64,000 bases of DNA from Labia minor. Lineage: Eukaryota; Arthropoda; Insecta; Dermaptera; Spongiphoridae. Shown here in pieces: positions 33,271 to 43,760 of this stretch. The position numbers and the translations under genes were made by a program. Under the pieces are notes generated by a model that saw nothing but the letters and a program-made list of their open reading frames with translations, made no database searches and was not told the DNA's origin. The stretch covers positions 60,177,461 through 60,241,460 of the forward strand of contig OY720348.1 of NCBI GenBank assembly GCA_963082975.1. Reading direction: 5' to 3'. How positions within the stretch are numbered: the first letter of the stretch is position 1; every line of letters starts with the position of its first letter.

Positions 33271-34202
33271 TTAGGTTGGGGAAAAAGAAATCCATTATTT
33301 TTACGTGAACTTCAAGACTTTATTTAACATGTTTTGCATTGTCCGATTTAGGTCAAATATGCACCATTTTGTTCTATAATTTGTTGCCATTTTAATGGTA
33401 GCTTCATTATGCCTCTCTCATAAAAGTCTTGGTCCTTATTAGCGAAAAACTCCAGCAATTGATTTTCACACTCTTCCCTTGATGCCAATTTCTTATCACT
33501 AAAACACGCTTTGACCACGATCGCTTTCGCATAATGTTGTCGTATGTGACCCATTTCTCATCCCCAGTCACCATCCGTTTAAGAAATGGGTTGATTTCAT
33601 TACGTTTGGCCAAGGCTTCGCAGATGGAAATTCGATCCATCATGTTTTTTGGTGTTAATTGGTGTGGCACCCAAACATCAAGCTTTTTTTTAAACCCAGC
33701 TTTGTGCAAATGGTTTAAAACTGTTTTGTGGTCGATCTTTAACTCCTGGGCGATGCTACGACTACTAACATGCCGGTCCACTTCGATGATTTCAGTGACT
33801 TTGTCGACATTTTCGACGACGGGCCTGCCTGTGCGAGGGGCATCCTTAACGTCAAAAATACCCGAACGGAATCGACGAAACCAAAATTGCGCGTAATTAG
33901 CTGTTAAGGTATCGGGACCATAAACACTATTCACATTTTCAGCCGCCTGACTTGCATTTTCGCCCTTATCAAAGAAAAACTGTAAAATGTACCGAATTTT
34001 CTCTTTGTTGACTTCCATCTTTAACGGCGTGTAACTCAGAACTGAATGGACAAAACAAAAAACTGCAAACGAATTCTTTTAGTGCGAACTGTTACCTTGA
34101 CAACGAGCATAAATTTGAAATTGTTTGATCGATAATTTACGAGATATCGATCACTACAGCCATCTACCGAAAAAATAATGGATTTCTTTTTCCCCAACCT
34201 AT
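33271..34202 (-). mobile_element. mariner element with internal deletion
   Basis: Terminal repeats TTAGGTTGGGGAAAAAGAAA (left) and TTTCTTTTTCCCCAACCTAT (right), about 30 bp each, with TA on both sides (33269-33270, 34203-34204). At 932 bp it is shorter than the usual 1.25-1.3 kb. It encodes a broken transposase on the minus strand. TIRs agree well, suggesting relatively recent loss. Confidence 0.92.
33348..34018 (-). pseudogene. mariner transposase, catalytic centre deleted
   Basis: ATG at 34016-34018. Residues 1-110 hold the paired helix-turn-helix region (FFFDKGENASQAAENVNSVY; WFRRFRSGIFDVKDAPRTGR; SSRSIAQELKIDHKTVLNHL). The first catalytic aspartate is in MVTGDEKWVTYDN. After MRKRSWSKR the frame is lost. 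In another frame the sequence resumes at KKLASREECENQLLEFFANK and ends LPLKWQQIIEQNGAYLT at 33348. The segment with the second and third aspartates is missing, so the enzyme cannot be active. TAA-terminated C-terminus and start both fit the cecropia/mauritiana-type mariners, as recalled. Confidence 0.9.
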
Positions 34203-34326
34203 TATATAGAAAAAAAATTGTCTGTGGATTGCTGAGAATTTTAATTTTTTTGTAATGCATATTCATATTCGTATTTCATGATCTGGTGAATATGATTTTA
34301 AAATTTTGTCTATTTGTCTATCTGTA

Positions 34327-34469
34327 TGCGAGGTGTGTTCAAAAGAAAGGATGAATTTTGAATTTTCGCGGGCTGTGTACATTCGATTATCGAATCTTTT
34401 TTTGTTGTTATGTTGGTACACAAATGGTTCTCATATGTTGACATTATCAGCCATTTTGGATTAGTAGTA
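34327..34469 (+). mobile_element. mariner 5' end fragment
   Basis: CGAGGTGTGTTCAAAAGAAA is a terminal repeat close to that at 35410. The leader (GTTATGTTGGTACACAAATG, GACATTATCAGCCATTTTGG) matches 3399-3470. It ends abruptly at the LINE fragment at 34470. Confidence 0.8.
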
Positions 34470-34605
34470 AAAATCTATTGGGAAATTGCCCGGTTGGAGG
34501 ACCAAGGACGTGACGAACAGACAATGTAGGAAGGGATGTATGTATAATAGATTGTTGTAGATAGGAGTTGAATAGGTGTAGCTCAGAAACTATTAAATCT
34601 TTCTA
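34470..34605 (+). repeat. Deleted duplicate of the LINE fragment at 32990-33216
   Basis: 34470-34589 is nearly the same as 32990-33108 (AAAAATCTATTGGGAAATTG, GACAATGTAGGAAGGGATGT). It then skips about 80 bp and resumes at GAAACTATTAAATCTTT, which matches 33204-33220. Confidence 0.85.
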
Positions 34606-35094
34606 ATAAAGATCTTGTCGATATCAACCAATAAAATGAAAAAGTTAACGAAATCATTGTAACAGATTTTGATCCAAAAAAAGTAAAGCAAGCTGACAAA
34701 TAAGACATTGACTCAAGCGTTTTCTGTAATTCAATCTGGAATATAAATATTAAACAAAGATGATACAAATATGAAGCACTTTTTCAAATCATCACAAAGA
34801 AGCACTCGGTCTTTTATTTAAGAAGTTTTATAACAAACATAAAATAACAACTCGAACTACAACACTTGATTTGATTTTCAATATCACTGCAAAACAGCAA
34901 AAACTAACGAAGCGTTTATTAAATAAATAAAGTTTAATTAAAAATATTCGTAATGTACTTACTATTATATTTTAAATACATTTTTAAATTTGGTTATAGA
35001 TTTCAATATCATCCACTTTTTTTGGATCAAATCAATAACCTTTTTACATTCAGAATAATAATTATCATATCAAATTAATTTACCTTTTATTTGT
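34606..35094. other. Unassigned spacer
   Basis: A plus-strand stretch reads NEKVNEIIVTDFDPKKVKQA between stops (34636-34700), suggestive of decayed coding but not recognised. The rest is AT-rich. Confidence 0.4.
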
Positions 35095-35409
35095 AATATC
35101 TCGCCATAGATAGTATTGAGATCACGAAAATGTTTTTATATGTTTTGAAGGTCCCTGAGTCATTTTTAGAAAAATGCCTGTCTGTGTGTGTGTGTAGACA
35201 AGTTTACGCAAAAACGGTTTGAGCTAGAATAATGAAATTTGGTATACGGGTATTATTCAAAATTTGTAGTTTTCTATCAACTTTTGGAGAAATCTAGCTC
35301 AACCGGAAGAGGGTCACCTTTACATTTTTTCCCTCTAAACTGACCGTCAAAATAAAGATATATGTTTGATAGTTTTTCACATGATTAAAAAAGGTATAAA
35401 AGTGCTATA

Positions 35410-36274
35410 CGAGGTGTGTTCGAAAAGTAAGGTGGCTTTGTATTTTTAAGAAAAAATATTTATTTATTTATCAATATTTATGTTGTCCCCTTCAAAGTAA
35501 TCCCCCTCAGATACAATACACTTATGCCAACGGTATATCCAATCCTCAAAGCACTTGTCATAAGCACTTTTCGGTATAGCCTTGAGCTCTTCAAGCGATG
35601 CAGTCTTTATCTCCGTCCTTTCATAGGTCTCTTTAGTTTTTATTTTTAGTTTTAGTTAGTTAAATCTGGGTCGTCGTAACGTCATTCAACAGCTCTTGAG
35701 CGATGCTCATGCGAAGGTTCTTTTGGTCAAAATTTAGCAATTTTGGAACAAACTTCGTTGACACACGTCTCATGCCCAAAACGTTAGAAAAAATTTCATG
35801 GCACGAGCCAAGCGATATACCGACATCCTCAGCAACTTCTCTGATAGTGATTCGATGATTTTCAAAAACAATTTTCTTCACTGCTTGAACGTTTTCATCA
35901 GTTATTGACGTGCTTGGGCGTCCAGAGCGAAGCTCGTCTTTGGCATCTTCCCGGCCATCTTGGAAGAGTTTGTACCACTTGTAAACAGTTTCACAGTATG
36001 CCACTGTCAACATTTCAATTGTTTCGCAGCACTTTATTTTATTTTTTACACAAAATTTGATGCAAATACTTTGATCCATATTTTTCGATAGGAAAAAATC
36101 GCCGAGCACGCAAAACACTTATAACCTTTACGCCTCTCACAACCAAACAAAAAAATGATATACACTTGAAACTTGGTACAGAGTGTACCAATATAACAAA
36201 ATAAAAAATTTGATAATCGAAAGTACGTTGCCTGTGAAATTCGAAAAGACATCTTACTTTTCGAACACACCTCG
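35410..36274 (-). mobile_element. mariner with internal deletion, nested in Hel-1
   Basis: Near-perfect terminal repeats CGAGGTGTGTTCGAAAAGTA and TACTTTTCGAACACACCTCG, flanked by TA (35408-35409, 36275-36276). At 865 bp it lacks about a third of a full mariner. The host sequence shows the exact target. A different mariner lineage from that at 33271. Confidence 0.93.
35464..36079 (-). pseudogene. mariner transposase lacking its catalytic domain
   Basis: Likely start MDQSICIKFCVKNKIKCCET at 36079; the upstream in-frame ATG at 36118 adds 13 untypical residues. Residues to ~135 give the two helix-turn-helix motifs (TVYKWYKLFQDGREDAKDE; HRITIREVAEDVGISLGSCH) and the linker (VSTKFVPKLLNFDQKNLRMS). 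After AQELLNDV the sequence falls apart, then resumes with RTEIKTASLEELKAIPKSAY, KCFEDWIYRWHKCI and SEGDYFEGDNINIDK, stopping at 35464. All three catalytic aspartates are deleted. Related to the plus-strand remnant at 3541-3998. Confidence 0.9.
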
Positions 36275-36466
36275 TATATAGAATTTCAGCTTAATTGAAT
36301 CGCTGGTACAAGATTTAATTTTTAACACAACTACAAATCACGCGCCAGCACGTGATGTGGTACCATCAACAAAGAGCCAAACACGCGCTGGTTTAATATA
36401 TATTTATTAATTTTAATTTAACTAATTAAATCAAATTTTCGAGATAGTCGAGTGGAGGAACTCCAG

Positions 36467-37445
36467 ATTTATTTTCGAATATTAAAGGGAAATCATTCAT
36501 CCTTGAACTCACTAATTTTTTTTTTATTTGAAAATATTTCATGTTATCAATTCATAAGTAATCATCGACAGAGAAAATTATGAGAAATTTAATTTTATGA
36601 ATAAACTGTTTTAAAATTGTATTTTCTTCATATCAAAATATTTCATATATATCATAAATATTTGTTTAATAATTTGTTAATATGATTTGTTATGACATCA
36701 TCTATTCTCTCTTTTATTTAACCGATATTATCCCGTTGGTTCAGTTGATTTGTTACTTTTTTTCTCTCCCCAGCATCCTTGAATGATTGCATTCTTTTCT
36801 ATTTCCTTTCAACAATTCACTGATATTTATCGATTAAATAACAAATGAATCCAATTACATTGTATGCGGTGCTCCAAAATAAAAATTAAATTTTATTCTG
36901 ATATCCATTGAAAACGAATTTGCAATAAATTGGTAATAATAATTTATTTACTTACTTAATTATCACCTTTTTATATCCAACAATTTGGTAATTTTAAATC
37001 TCTCTCCATTTTTTTAGGAAAGAAAAATGAATATTTAATTATTTAAAAAAAAAAAAAAAAAAAAAATTAAACTGGTTGAGAACGAGAAGAATTACCTAAT
37101 TAGAGAGAATTTGTGGCTTCTTTTCATAATTTTTCTTAATTAATCTTTGATCTTGTATTTAAAATAAAAAGAAGGTTACGCCTGTACATTTTGTTTGAAA
37201 TTTTAAATAAACAAACAAATTATTTCTTTTATACTTTGGTTATGTTGTATTTTTTATTTCTCTTTATTGGTTGGTTATAGACAATACCAATATTGTTTGA
37301 AAAACAAAACCAGACGAAAATTACAAAATTAATTTAAAAATATGAAATGTAGCAATCCAGAAGCAAGCCAGAAAGTTAATTTAAATCCCTTCAATTAAAT
37401 TTTTAAATCTTCTATACATGTTTATTATGTTTTAGTAATTATTTA
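36467..37445. other. AT-rich unassigned spacer
   Basis: A-run at 37047-37066; no frames or repeats recognised. Confidence 0.5.
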
Positions 37446-37680
37446 TTACTCATATACGGGGACGGTTCTATGGTTTTGAGCGCCCCAGGTAAAACAAAAT
37501 TTGGCGCTTTTTAATTACAAGAATAAACAAATTTACTGCAAATTAAAAAAATAATAATTAAAAAGTCAAAACATTAAAATTATTATAATTAATTTAAAAA
37601 ATATATATTATTTTTATGTCGGCGCCCCTAAAAATTTGGCGCCCTGCTTGCCTGCCCCTTTATCCGGCGTTCCTTTATCA
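37446..37680. mobile_element. Probable MITE with GCGCC-rich ends
   Basis: Left CGGGGACGGTTCTATGGTTT, GAGCGCCCCAGGTAAAAC; right GGCGCCCTGCTTGCCTGCCC and CCGGCGTTCC. A partial relative in the opposite sense is at 61078-61138 (GGGCGCCAAATTTCGTTTTT). Ends have drifted and no target duplication is evident. Confidence 0.5.
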
Positions 37681-37762
37681 AATATATAAACTAAATATTT
37701 GGTTATTATAATATTTTATCTTTATATTTACAAAGCATAATACATTTTTTATATATAAAAAT

Positions 37763-38280
37763 GGTAATTATTCAGGTAAAATCATTTTCTTGGTTTTGGA
37801 TAACACTTTACCAGTGCAATTTCAAATAAACTTTTCTTATGAAATTTTTCTTGGCATCTTATAGTTTTCGAGATAAAATTTATTAAAATTTGCATATAAA
37901 TCCATTGATATTCTATTTAGCTTGCATGTTTTATCCGTTTGGCTACCAGATGGCGCACCAATTTTCGGTTTTTATAAGTTTGGTTTGGATTTATGAAAAT
38001 TAAAAAATTAATTAAATAATTTTCCTATAATATAGGATATTATCCAAACCGAACTTATAAAGACCAAGAATAAGTCAATTAAACATTACTTAATAGTACA
38101 TTTCGACGTTCATAACTAATCTGTCAAACTTAAAAAATCTTTATTTTGATAATTTTTATCTCTAAAAGTATAAGAAGCCGGGAAAAATTTGATGAGAAAA
38201 GTTTATTTAGAATTGCGAAAGAAACCCACTGGTAAAGTATTACCCATATCCACGAAAATGAGTTCACCTGAATAATTACC
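37763..38280. mobile_element. Foldback element FB-1, copy 4, complete
   Basis: Ends GGTAATTATTCAGGTAAAAT and GTTCACCTGAATAATTACC. Arms of more than 180 bp meet around AAATAATTTTCCTATAATAT. The minus frame at 38130-38345 lies in one arm and is not a gene. Confidence 0.85.
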
Positions 38281-39064
38281 AAAAAATATATTAGATTAAT
38301 CAATTCATTCATGTATGCAGAGTAAAATAACTTTTTACCATCCAATTTTGATTTAATTAAAACAATTTAAACTTACCATATAAAGGTAAATTAATTTATT
38401 ATCGTTAATACAATTTTATGTAGAGTGTGGCTAATAAACCGTCTGTTATGCGAGTCAATAATGGGAGATAATGAATCGGTTATTTAATAAATTAATTACA
38501 AGAGAGAAGAGCGCGATCAATCCTTTCCTTTCAAGACCCCAAGTTACCTACTAATTAATGTTTTTCAAAATTATAATATTTCATTTTTTACCCCATTTTT
38601 AATCAAAAATTATAATTATCTGAAATGTATTTAAATTAATATTTATTACACAAATGTAATATATATGTAGTGATAACATCGATTCTATCCTTTTAATTAT
38701 CGTTACATTGTAACATTGTTTTTATGTCTCTGGAAACAATCCAATTTTTTCATAAACGTAATTTGCACAATTCCAAGTGGTTGAACTATGCAAGTGAACC
38801 ATATAAGTAATTGCCGTGTTCATTTTATTGAGATCGAAGGTAAGGTTTATAGTAGTGGTATTTATTTAACTTGTTCATTAAATCAGAAACCAATTAATAA
38901 AATGGAAAGGGTAGATAATTAAAATATATGTTTTCTTTTGTAAAGAACCAATAATGATATTTAATCAATAAAATGAAAGATTTTGAGAATTCAATTTATT
39001 AAATGAAGAATGTTAAATGTTGTCCTGTCATCCTTCTTAACTTTGAATTTCTTAATTTAATAAG
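38281..39064. other. Unassigned spacer
   Basis: Mixed AT-rich DNA without recognised elements. Confidence 0.5.
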
Positions 39065-39610
39065 CTGGAGTGTCTCCACTCGACGATCTCACACATTTGA
39101 ATTGAATTGGATTAAATAGCATATATTATATTTAAATTATATTCAATTAAATGAATTATAAATTAAAATTAATAAATATATATTAAACTAGGGCTGATTG
39201 ATGGCCCCCACGCCACTTGCTGGGGCGTGATATGCAGTCGTGTTAAAAAATTAATTACGGTTCTTTCAGCTATTTAATCAAGCTGAAATCCCATATTAAA
39301 TAACGAGACTGGCCGTAAAAATAAAGCTATATGTTTGATAGTTTTTCACATGATTACAAATTGTATAAAACTGCTATATATAGAATTTCAGCTTGATTGA
39401 ATCACTGAAAGTACCGGAATTAATTTTTTAGACTGCAATAACGCGCCAGCACGTGACGTGGTGCCATCAACAAAGAGCCAAACACGCTGGTTTCATAAAT
39501 ATTATTTATAAATTTTAATTTATAATTTAATTAATTAAATTTAATTTAAATATAATACATTTTATTTAATCAAATTCAAATTGCGAGATAGTCGAGTGGA
39601 GACTCTCCAG
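39065..39610. mobile_element. Hel-1 copy L, two 5' halves head to head
   Basis: 39065-39296 is a 5' half on plus (CTGGAGTGTCTCCACTCGAC onward). 39309-39610 is a 5' half on minus, ending GCGAGATAGTCGAGTGGAGA and CTCTCCAG. Neither half has the CA tract or 3' hairpin. The whole is a foldback with two 5' ends. Confidence 0.85.
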
Positions 39611-39780
39611 CTTTTTTTTATTTTTGCTTCCTCGCATTAAAGAAAGTTTTTGTTTATTTTTACACTAAATAGGTATTTATTTAAGCATGTTTAACGTCGA
39701 CTAAATGTGAATTTTGGCTTTAAAGCTGTTAACAGAAAAGCACCAATATTTTGAGATTTATTCATTGTATTTTGTTACAG

Positions 39781-39849
39781 GTACGTCACGTACTCCACGC
39801 AATGAGTCTCCCGTCACTTCTGCTTCACGCACCAGGAATTCTCATAAAG
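39781..39849 (+). other. Candidate 69-bp exon
   Basis: TTCATTGTATTTTGTTACAG is a plausible acceptor. The next 69 bp are far GC-richer than the surroundings and translate as TSRTPRNESPVTSASRTRNS-HK, a Ser/Arg/Pro-rich disordered stretch. The donor would be AAAG/GTCATT, which is weak at +3. The length is a multiple of three, so inclusion would keep frame. No homologue recognised. Confidence 0.35.
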
Positions 39850-40161
39850 GTCATTTATTCACTAAATATATATTATTTATTTTTCGATTAACTACCATTT
39901 TATAACTGAATAATTAAATCCAAACACCTATTATAAAATATATACATGTAACATACGAGTATATAAAATAGAAATAATTAAAAAAAAATATACATTTTAT
40001 AATAAACTATAAATATTTTATTTTTGTCTTTTTTATTTTATCTTTCCATATAAATTAAATATATTATTTATTTTATAACTATAGCTATAATTATTTTATT
40101 AATTTTAAAATATAAATTTGATTTAAAAAGGTGAATTTGGTAACTAATTTCTAGTCTTTAG

Positions 40162-40205
<44 letters not shown>

Positions 40206-40290
40206 TTTCAAACTATATTAAAAATGTCTATAGTTAATGAAATTATTTTTTTTAGTTCTTCTCAATAAAGAGACTGTACTATATTATATA
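39850..40290. other. AT-rich spacer with long (TA)n
   Basis: (TA)n at 40165-40202; nothing else seen. Confidence 0.55.
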
Positions 40291-40632
40291 CCATATTATG
40301 AAAAATTATTTTCGGGTTATTCTCATGTTTAATTGTGAGATTGGAGTCTTGACGGTTTGGCGCTCATTTTGGCGCCATTTTCAAAAGAATTTATTAAGTA
40401 GGGAATTGTTTGGAATTTTGGCTTGAATGGGTAGAAAATTTTTCCGAAGCTCTGAAGAATCCTTGGCACTAACACTACCACTGACAAACGTCTGCTCATG
40501 ACGACAGCCCGAGACCACAATCCCAACATCGTTTCTTTGATGCCCAGACTACGACCCAGAATTTCACAATTAAACGTGAAAATAACCCAGAAATAATTTT
40601 TCATATAAAAACTTTCCCGGAAACCTAAACGA
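40291..40632. mobile_element. MITE with ~60-bp inverted repeats
   Basis: Left arm 40291-40340 (TATGAAAAATTATTTTCGGG, TTTAATTGTGAG) pairs with right arm 40564-40615 (CACAATTAAACGTGAAAATA, GAAATAATTTTTCATA). The right arm extends to GGAAACCTAAAC. Family also at 25232-25350 and 57509-57691. The minus frame at 40329-40646 follows the repeat and is not taken as a gene. Confidence 0.68.
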
Positions 40633-40655
40633 ATATACATATACATATATATATA

Positions 40656-41030
40656 GGGTAAAGCATACAGTCATTGGCCCCCTTAAGCAATTCCTAGCAG
40701 TCTTCAATGCATATCTGGGCAAATTGCTTAACAATCTGTGTCAAATTAGGTTTGCAGAACATAGATACTATGAGCATTTTGATGAATAAAAAAAATTTCT
40801 CATGATATTTTCAATAAGCACTTTTTAAACAAAATCCTAAAAATACAGTTACTGGCCCCCTGTTATAGTTATTGGTCTAGGTATTCTAGAGTGATTATAC
40901 AGGCATACAACAAACGATTACATAACCTTAATTAATATCGAAATTTTTAAAATAAAACTCTTTTATTATTTGTGTTTTAGTGATAGGGGGCCAATGACTG
41001 CCTCGGGACCAACGACTGTATCCTTTACCC
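40656..41030. mobile_element. MITE with GGGTAAAGCATACAGTCATT ends
   Basis: Left GGGTAAAGCATACAGTCATT-GGCCCCC, right GGGACCAACGACTGTATCCT-TTACCC. Further internal copies of the CAGT(C/T)A(C/T)TGG-type phrase occur at 40851 and 40868 and, inverted, at 40986. No clear target duplication; superfamily not assigned. Confidence 0.7.
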
Positions 41031-41289
41031 AATATATATACAATGTGAGTCGATTGGAATAGGAAAACTAGGGATGTTTACTACATAGAGAAATATAATT
41101 AAGAAAAAGAAAAATAACTTATATGTACTTATATTAGTGATTTTTTAATTGTATAAATTTAATAAGTTATTTATAAGTTATGTAATTTGAATTATAATTA
41201 TAATCCATATATAAAATAGAGTACTGAGTAAATTGAAAACAAATTGGCCCTTCCACCCGTTTCACATTGTATATATTAATATGAAACTC

Positions 41290-41329
<40 letters not shown>

Positions 41330-42225
41330 CTTTCATGTTGAATAAGAAGAATTTAATTCTCAATTTACATGCACTAATAAATTCAACTTAGAAATTAATT
41401 ATTAAAGATTATTTAGACGACTTTATTTATGATGATGGAAGAATTAAATATTTAATTTGGTGAAATTATATTAGTATAATACCCATGCCAAAGTATGGGG
41501 TTGTCTTAAATGGATAATATAAAAGCCGTTATAGTAAAACTTTACCTTGGATAGATCTCGACGGTCTTGGATTCGTTTATTTTACCAATTGTCACACTAA
41601 ATAGAATAAATAATCCCATCTCTTTTCGAGGAGGAGAACAACACTTGCCAGAGAGTTTAACGTGCTTGTACAACCAGGAGTTGACGATTAGCCTAATTTA
41701 CTCGAATGAAAGTCAACATGACAGAAATTTAAATTACATTTAAATAATAACCCGGCTAGATTACTCGTAGAATTACAAATGTCAAATGTCAACGTTTAAA
41801 TATTTATTTATCACAGACATTTTACTCGATTTATGATAATAAATTTATCATCGATGAAAATAAATGGAAGATAGGGTGACCATCGTGTTGAAGATTGGAT
41901 GACCATAGTGTCGAGGCCATGGCCAATCCGGGGGTTTCAGCAACGCGCAGATAATATTGATTAAGTTGAAAGCGTTTGCCAGAACCTGCAATGGATTTTC
42001 TACAATTCACAAGTAAACACTGATATTGATAATAATTGTTTTAATTATTTTATCAATTCGATTTTTTTAAATTTATTTATTTTTTTTTTTTGATATATTT
42101 ATCATTTGTCATACGAGCATTTAAATATTGTAGATTTTATGTAAGTATAATAAATAAAGATGGAAAGGCTCAGTGTGCATTGTAGAGGAATAAGTAAATA
42201 ATTCTGGTAAATACACTTCTGTATA
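41031..42225. other. Spacer, partly non-repetitive
   Basis: (TA)n at 41298-41328. 41530-41760 is less AT-rich, with a 61-codon stop-free plus-strand stretch (41551-41743) that lacks a start codon and is not recognised. Confidence 0.4.
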
Positions 42226-42243
42226 GTTCAGTTCTGGCGCACA

Positions 42244-42362
42244 ATGTTTACTGGCTGTTTACATACTTTAAAAATGCTCCAAGGAAAGGGGATTCCCTCA
42301 AATGAAGAATTGATAGCCGAAACCGCTTTTGAACTAATAAAACGATTCATTTCACAATTTAG
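42244..42362 (+). other. Candidate coding exon with good splice donor
   Basis: From ATG at 42244 the frame reads MFTGCLHTLKMLQGKGIPSN, then EELIAETAFELIKRFISQF, and meets CAATTTAG/GTAAAGTG, a strong donor, after 119 bp (phase 2). The second half looks like an amphipathic helix. The frame is open upstream only to 42208. A possible acceptor (TTCTGTATAG at 42217-42226) would make it internal. Not in any repeat found here. Protein family not recognised. Confidence 0.4.
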
Positions 42363-42394
42363 GTAAAGTGACTCATCTATTTCTTACCTTAGGC

Positions 42395-42658
42395 CAGTGG
42401 TTCTCAAACTTATTTGTTACAGTGCCTCCTTTTCAGAAGAAATATAACTCAGCTGTCCCCTGAAAATATATATTTTATTTTATAAATTTTATTAGCATTT
42501 AAACATATAAAAGATATAAGTTCCTATTCGTAAAAGATTGTAGAGAAAGGTGTAAATTAAAAACCTTGTTGTTTGAAATTATGAAACTATTTATTGAACT
42601 AAGGTAATAAATTTTATCTAAATGCTTGGAGCGGTAGCGCCAACTTTGAGAATCAGTG
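42395..42658. mobile_element. Non-autonomous hAT element
   Basis: Ends CAGTGGTTCTCAAACTT and AACTTTGAGAATCAGTG; flanks CCTTAGGC (42387-42394) and CCTTAGAA (42659-42666) match at 6 of 8. Inserted 25-30 bp after the candidate exon donor. Confidence 0.82.
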
Positions 42659-42769
42659 CCTTAGAAAATTCATATATTCTATACAAAAGGGTATCCTTTT
42701 AAACTTCTATTACTATTTACACAAATTGTAATCATTTTATTATTTTAAATATATATTAAAATTATAATT

Positions 42770-42815
42770 ATAAGTTCCTGGTTCACCGGGTCGCAGCTCG
42801 GTTATTAAAAATTAG
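42770..42815 (+). repeat. Left half of a hairpin/CRE-type repeat split by Hel-1
   Basis: GTTCACCGGGTCGCAGCTCG then GTTATTAAAAATT. It continues at 43456 (ATTCCTTGTTATGGGGTTTG) beyond Hel-1 copy M, matching the uninterrupted repeat at 60575-60630. Confidence 0.75.
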
Positions 42816-43274
42816 CTGGAGTGTCTCCACTCGACCATCTCGCAATTAAAATTGGATTAAATAACATAATATATTATATTTAAATTAAATTTAATTAATT
42901 ATAAATTATAAATAATAAATAATAAATATTAAACCAGCGCATGTTTGCCTTTTTGTTGATGGCACCACGTCACGTGTTGGTGCGTGAGATCTGCAGTGTT
43001 AAAAAATTAATTCTGGTAATTTCAGCGAATCAATCAAGCTGAAATTCTATATATAGCAGTTTTATACAATTATTAATCATGTGAAAAATTATCAAACATA
43101 TATCTTTATTTTTACGGTCACTTTAGAGGAAAAAAAATCAAAACGTTGTAGGTAATGACCCTCTTCCGGTTGAGCTACATTTCTCAAAAGTTGATAGAAA
43201 ACTATGAATTTTGAATAATGTCCATGTACCAAATTTCATCATTCTAGCTCAAACCGTTTTTGCGTAATCTTGCC

Positions 43275-43340
<66 letters not shown>

Positions 43341-43455
43341 TTTTTCTCAACCTTAGTGAAAATGATTCAGGAACCTTCAAAACGTATAAAAACATCAAAA
43401 TCTCAACATCGAAAATTTTCGTGATCGCAATACTATCTCTGGCGAGATAGTAAAA
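42816..43455 (+). mobile_element. Hel-1 copy M, complete
   Basis: Complete, from CTGGAGTGTCTCCACTCGAC to ACTATCTCTGGCGAGATAGT and the A-run, with the longest CA tract in the window (about 43280-43336). One substitution in the 5' motif (ACCATCTCGC). Inserted in a recognisable repeat, which exposes the target. Confidence 0.93.
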
Positions 43456-43760
43456 ATATTCCTTGTTATGGGGTTTGGATATATGGATATAATATAAATA
43501 TTTTTAACTTTATTTTATTTATAAAATATTTTGTATATAAGGAAGCGCTAGCTGATGTAGTTGGTGACGTCATATAAATTTAAATTAAGAAAAAGAAAAA
43601 AAACTAATAAAGATGATTTGAAACCAATACAGATCGATTTTTCTTTATGAAAATTATATATGGTGTGAATTTCGAAAAAATCCTTAGAGCTGTTTAATAT
43701 ATCCCATATACAAATATATATACAATTCTTTCTAGTATAATAAGATAAGATATATTTTAG
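43456..43760 (+). repeat. CRE-type repeat, right part
   Basis: AAGGAAGCGCTAGCTGATGT, then TTGGTGACGTCATATAAATT, AAACCAATACAGATCGATTT and TAGTATAATAAGATAAG. Same order as in copies at 54045, 55140, 60570 and (minus) 130-960. Confidence 0.75.

Larger units (their letters stand above)
35095..36466 (-). mobile_element. Hel-1 copy K, split by a mariner
   Basis: Left part 35095-35409 holds the 3' end, short (GT)n and most of the body. Right part 36275-36466 holds the rest to the 5' end (GAGATAGTCGAGTGGAGGAA). Without 35410-36276 the two parts join into the family sequence GCTATATAGAATTTCAGC. Confidence 0.9.

Noticed and set aside
32912..33295. 127-codon minus-strand frame
   Set aside because: Runs through a (TA)n microsatellite and the antisense of a LINE fragment.
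33534..33896. 120-codon plus-strand frame as a gene
   Set aside because: It is the antisense shadow of the mariner transposase remnant on the minus strand.
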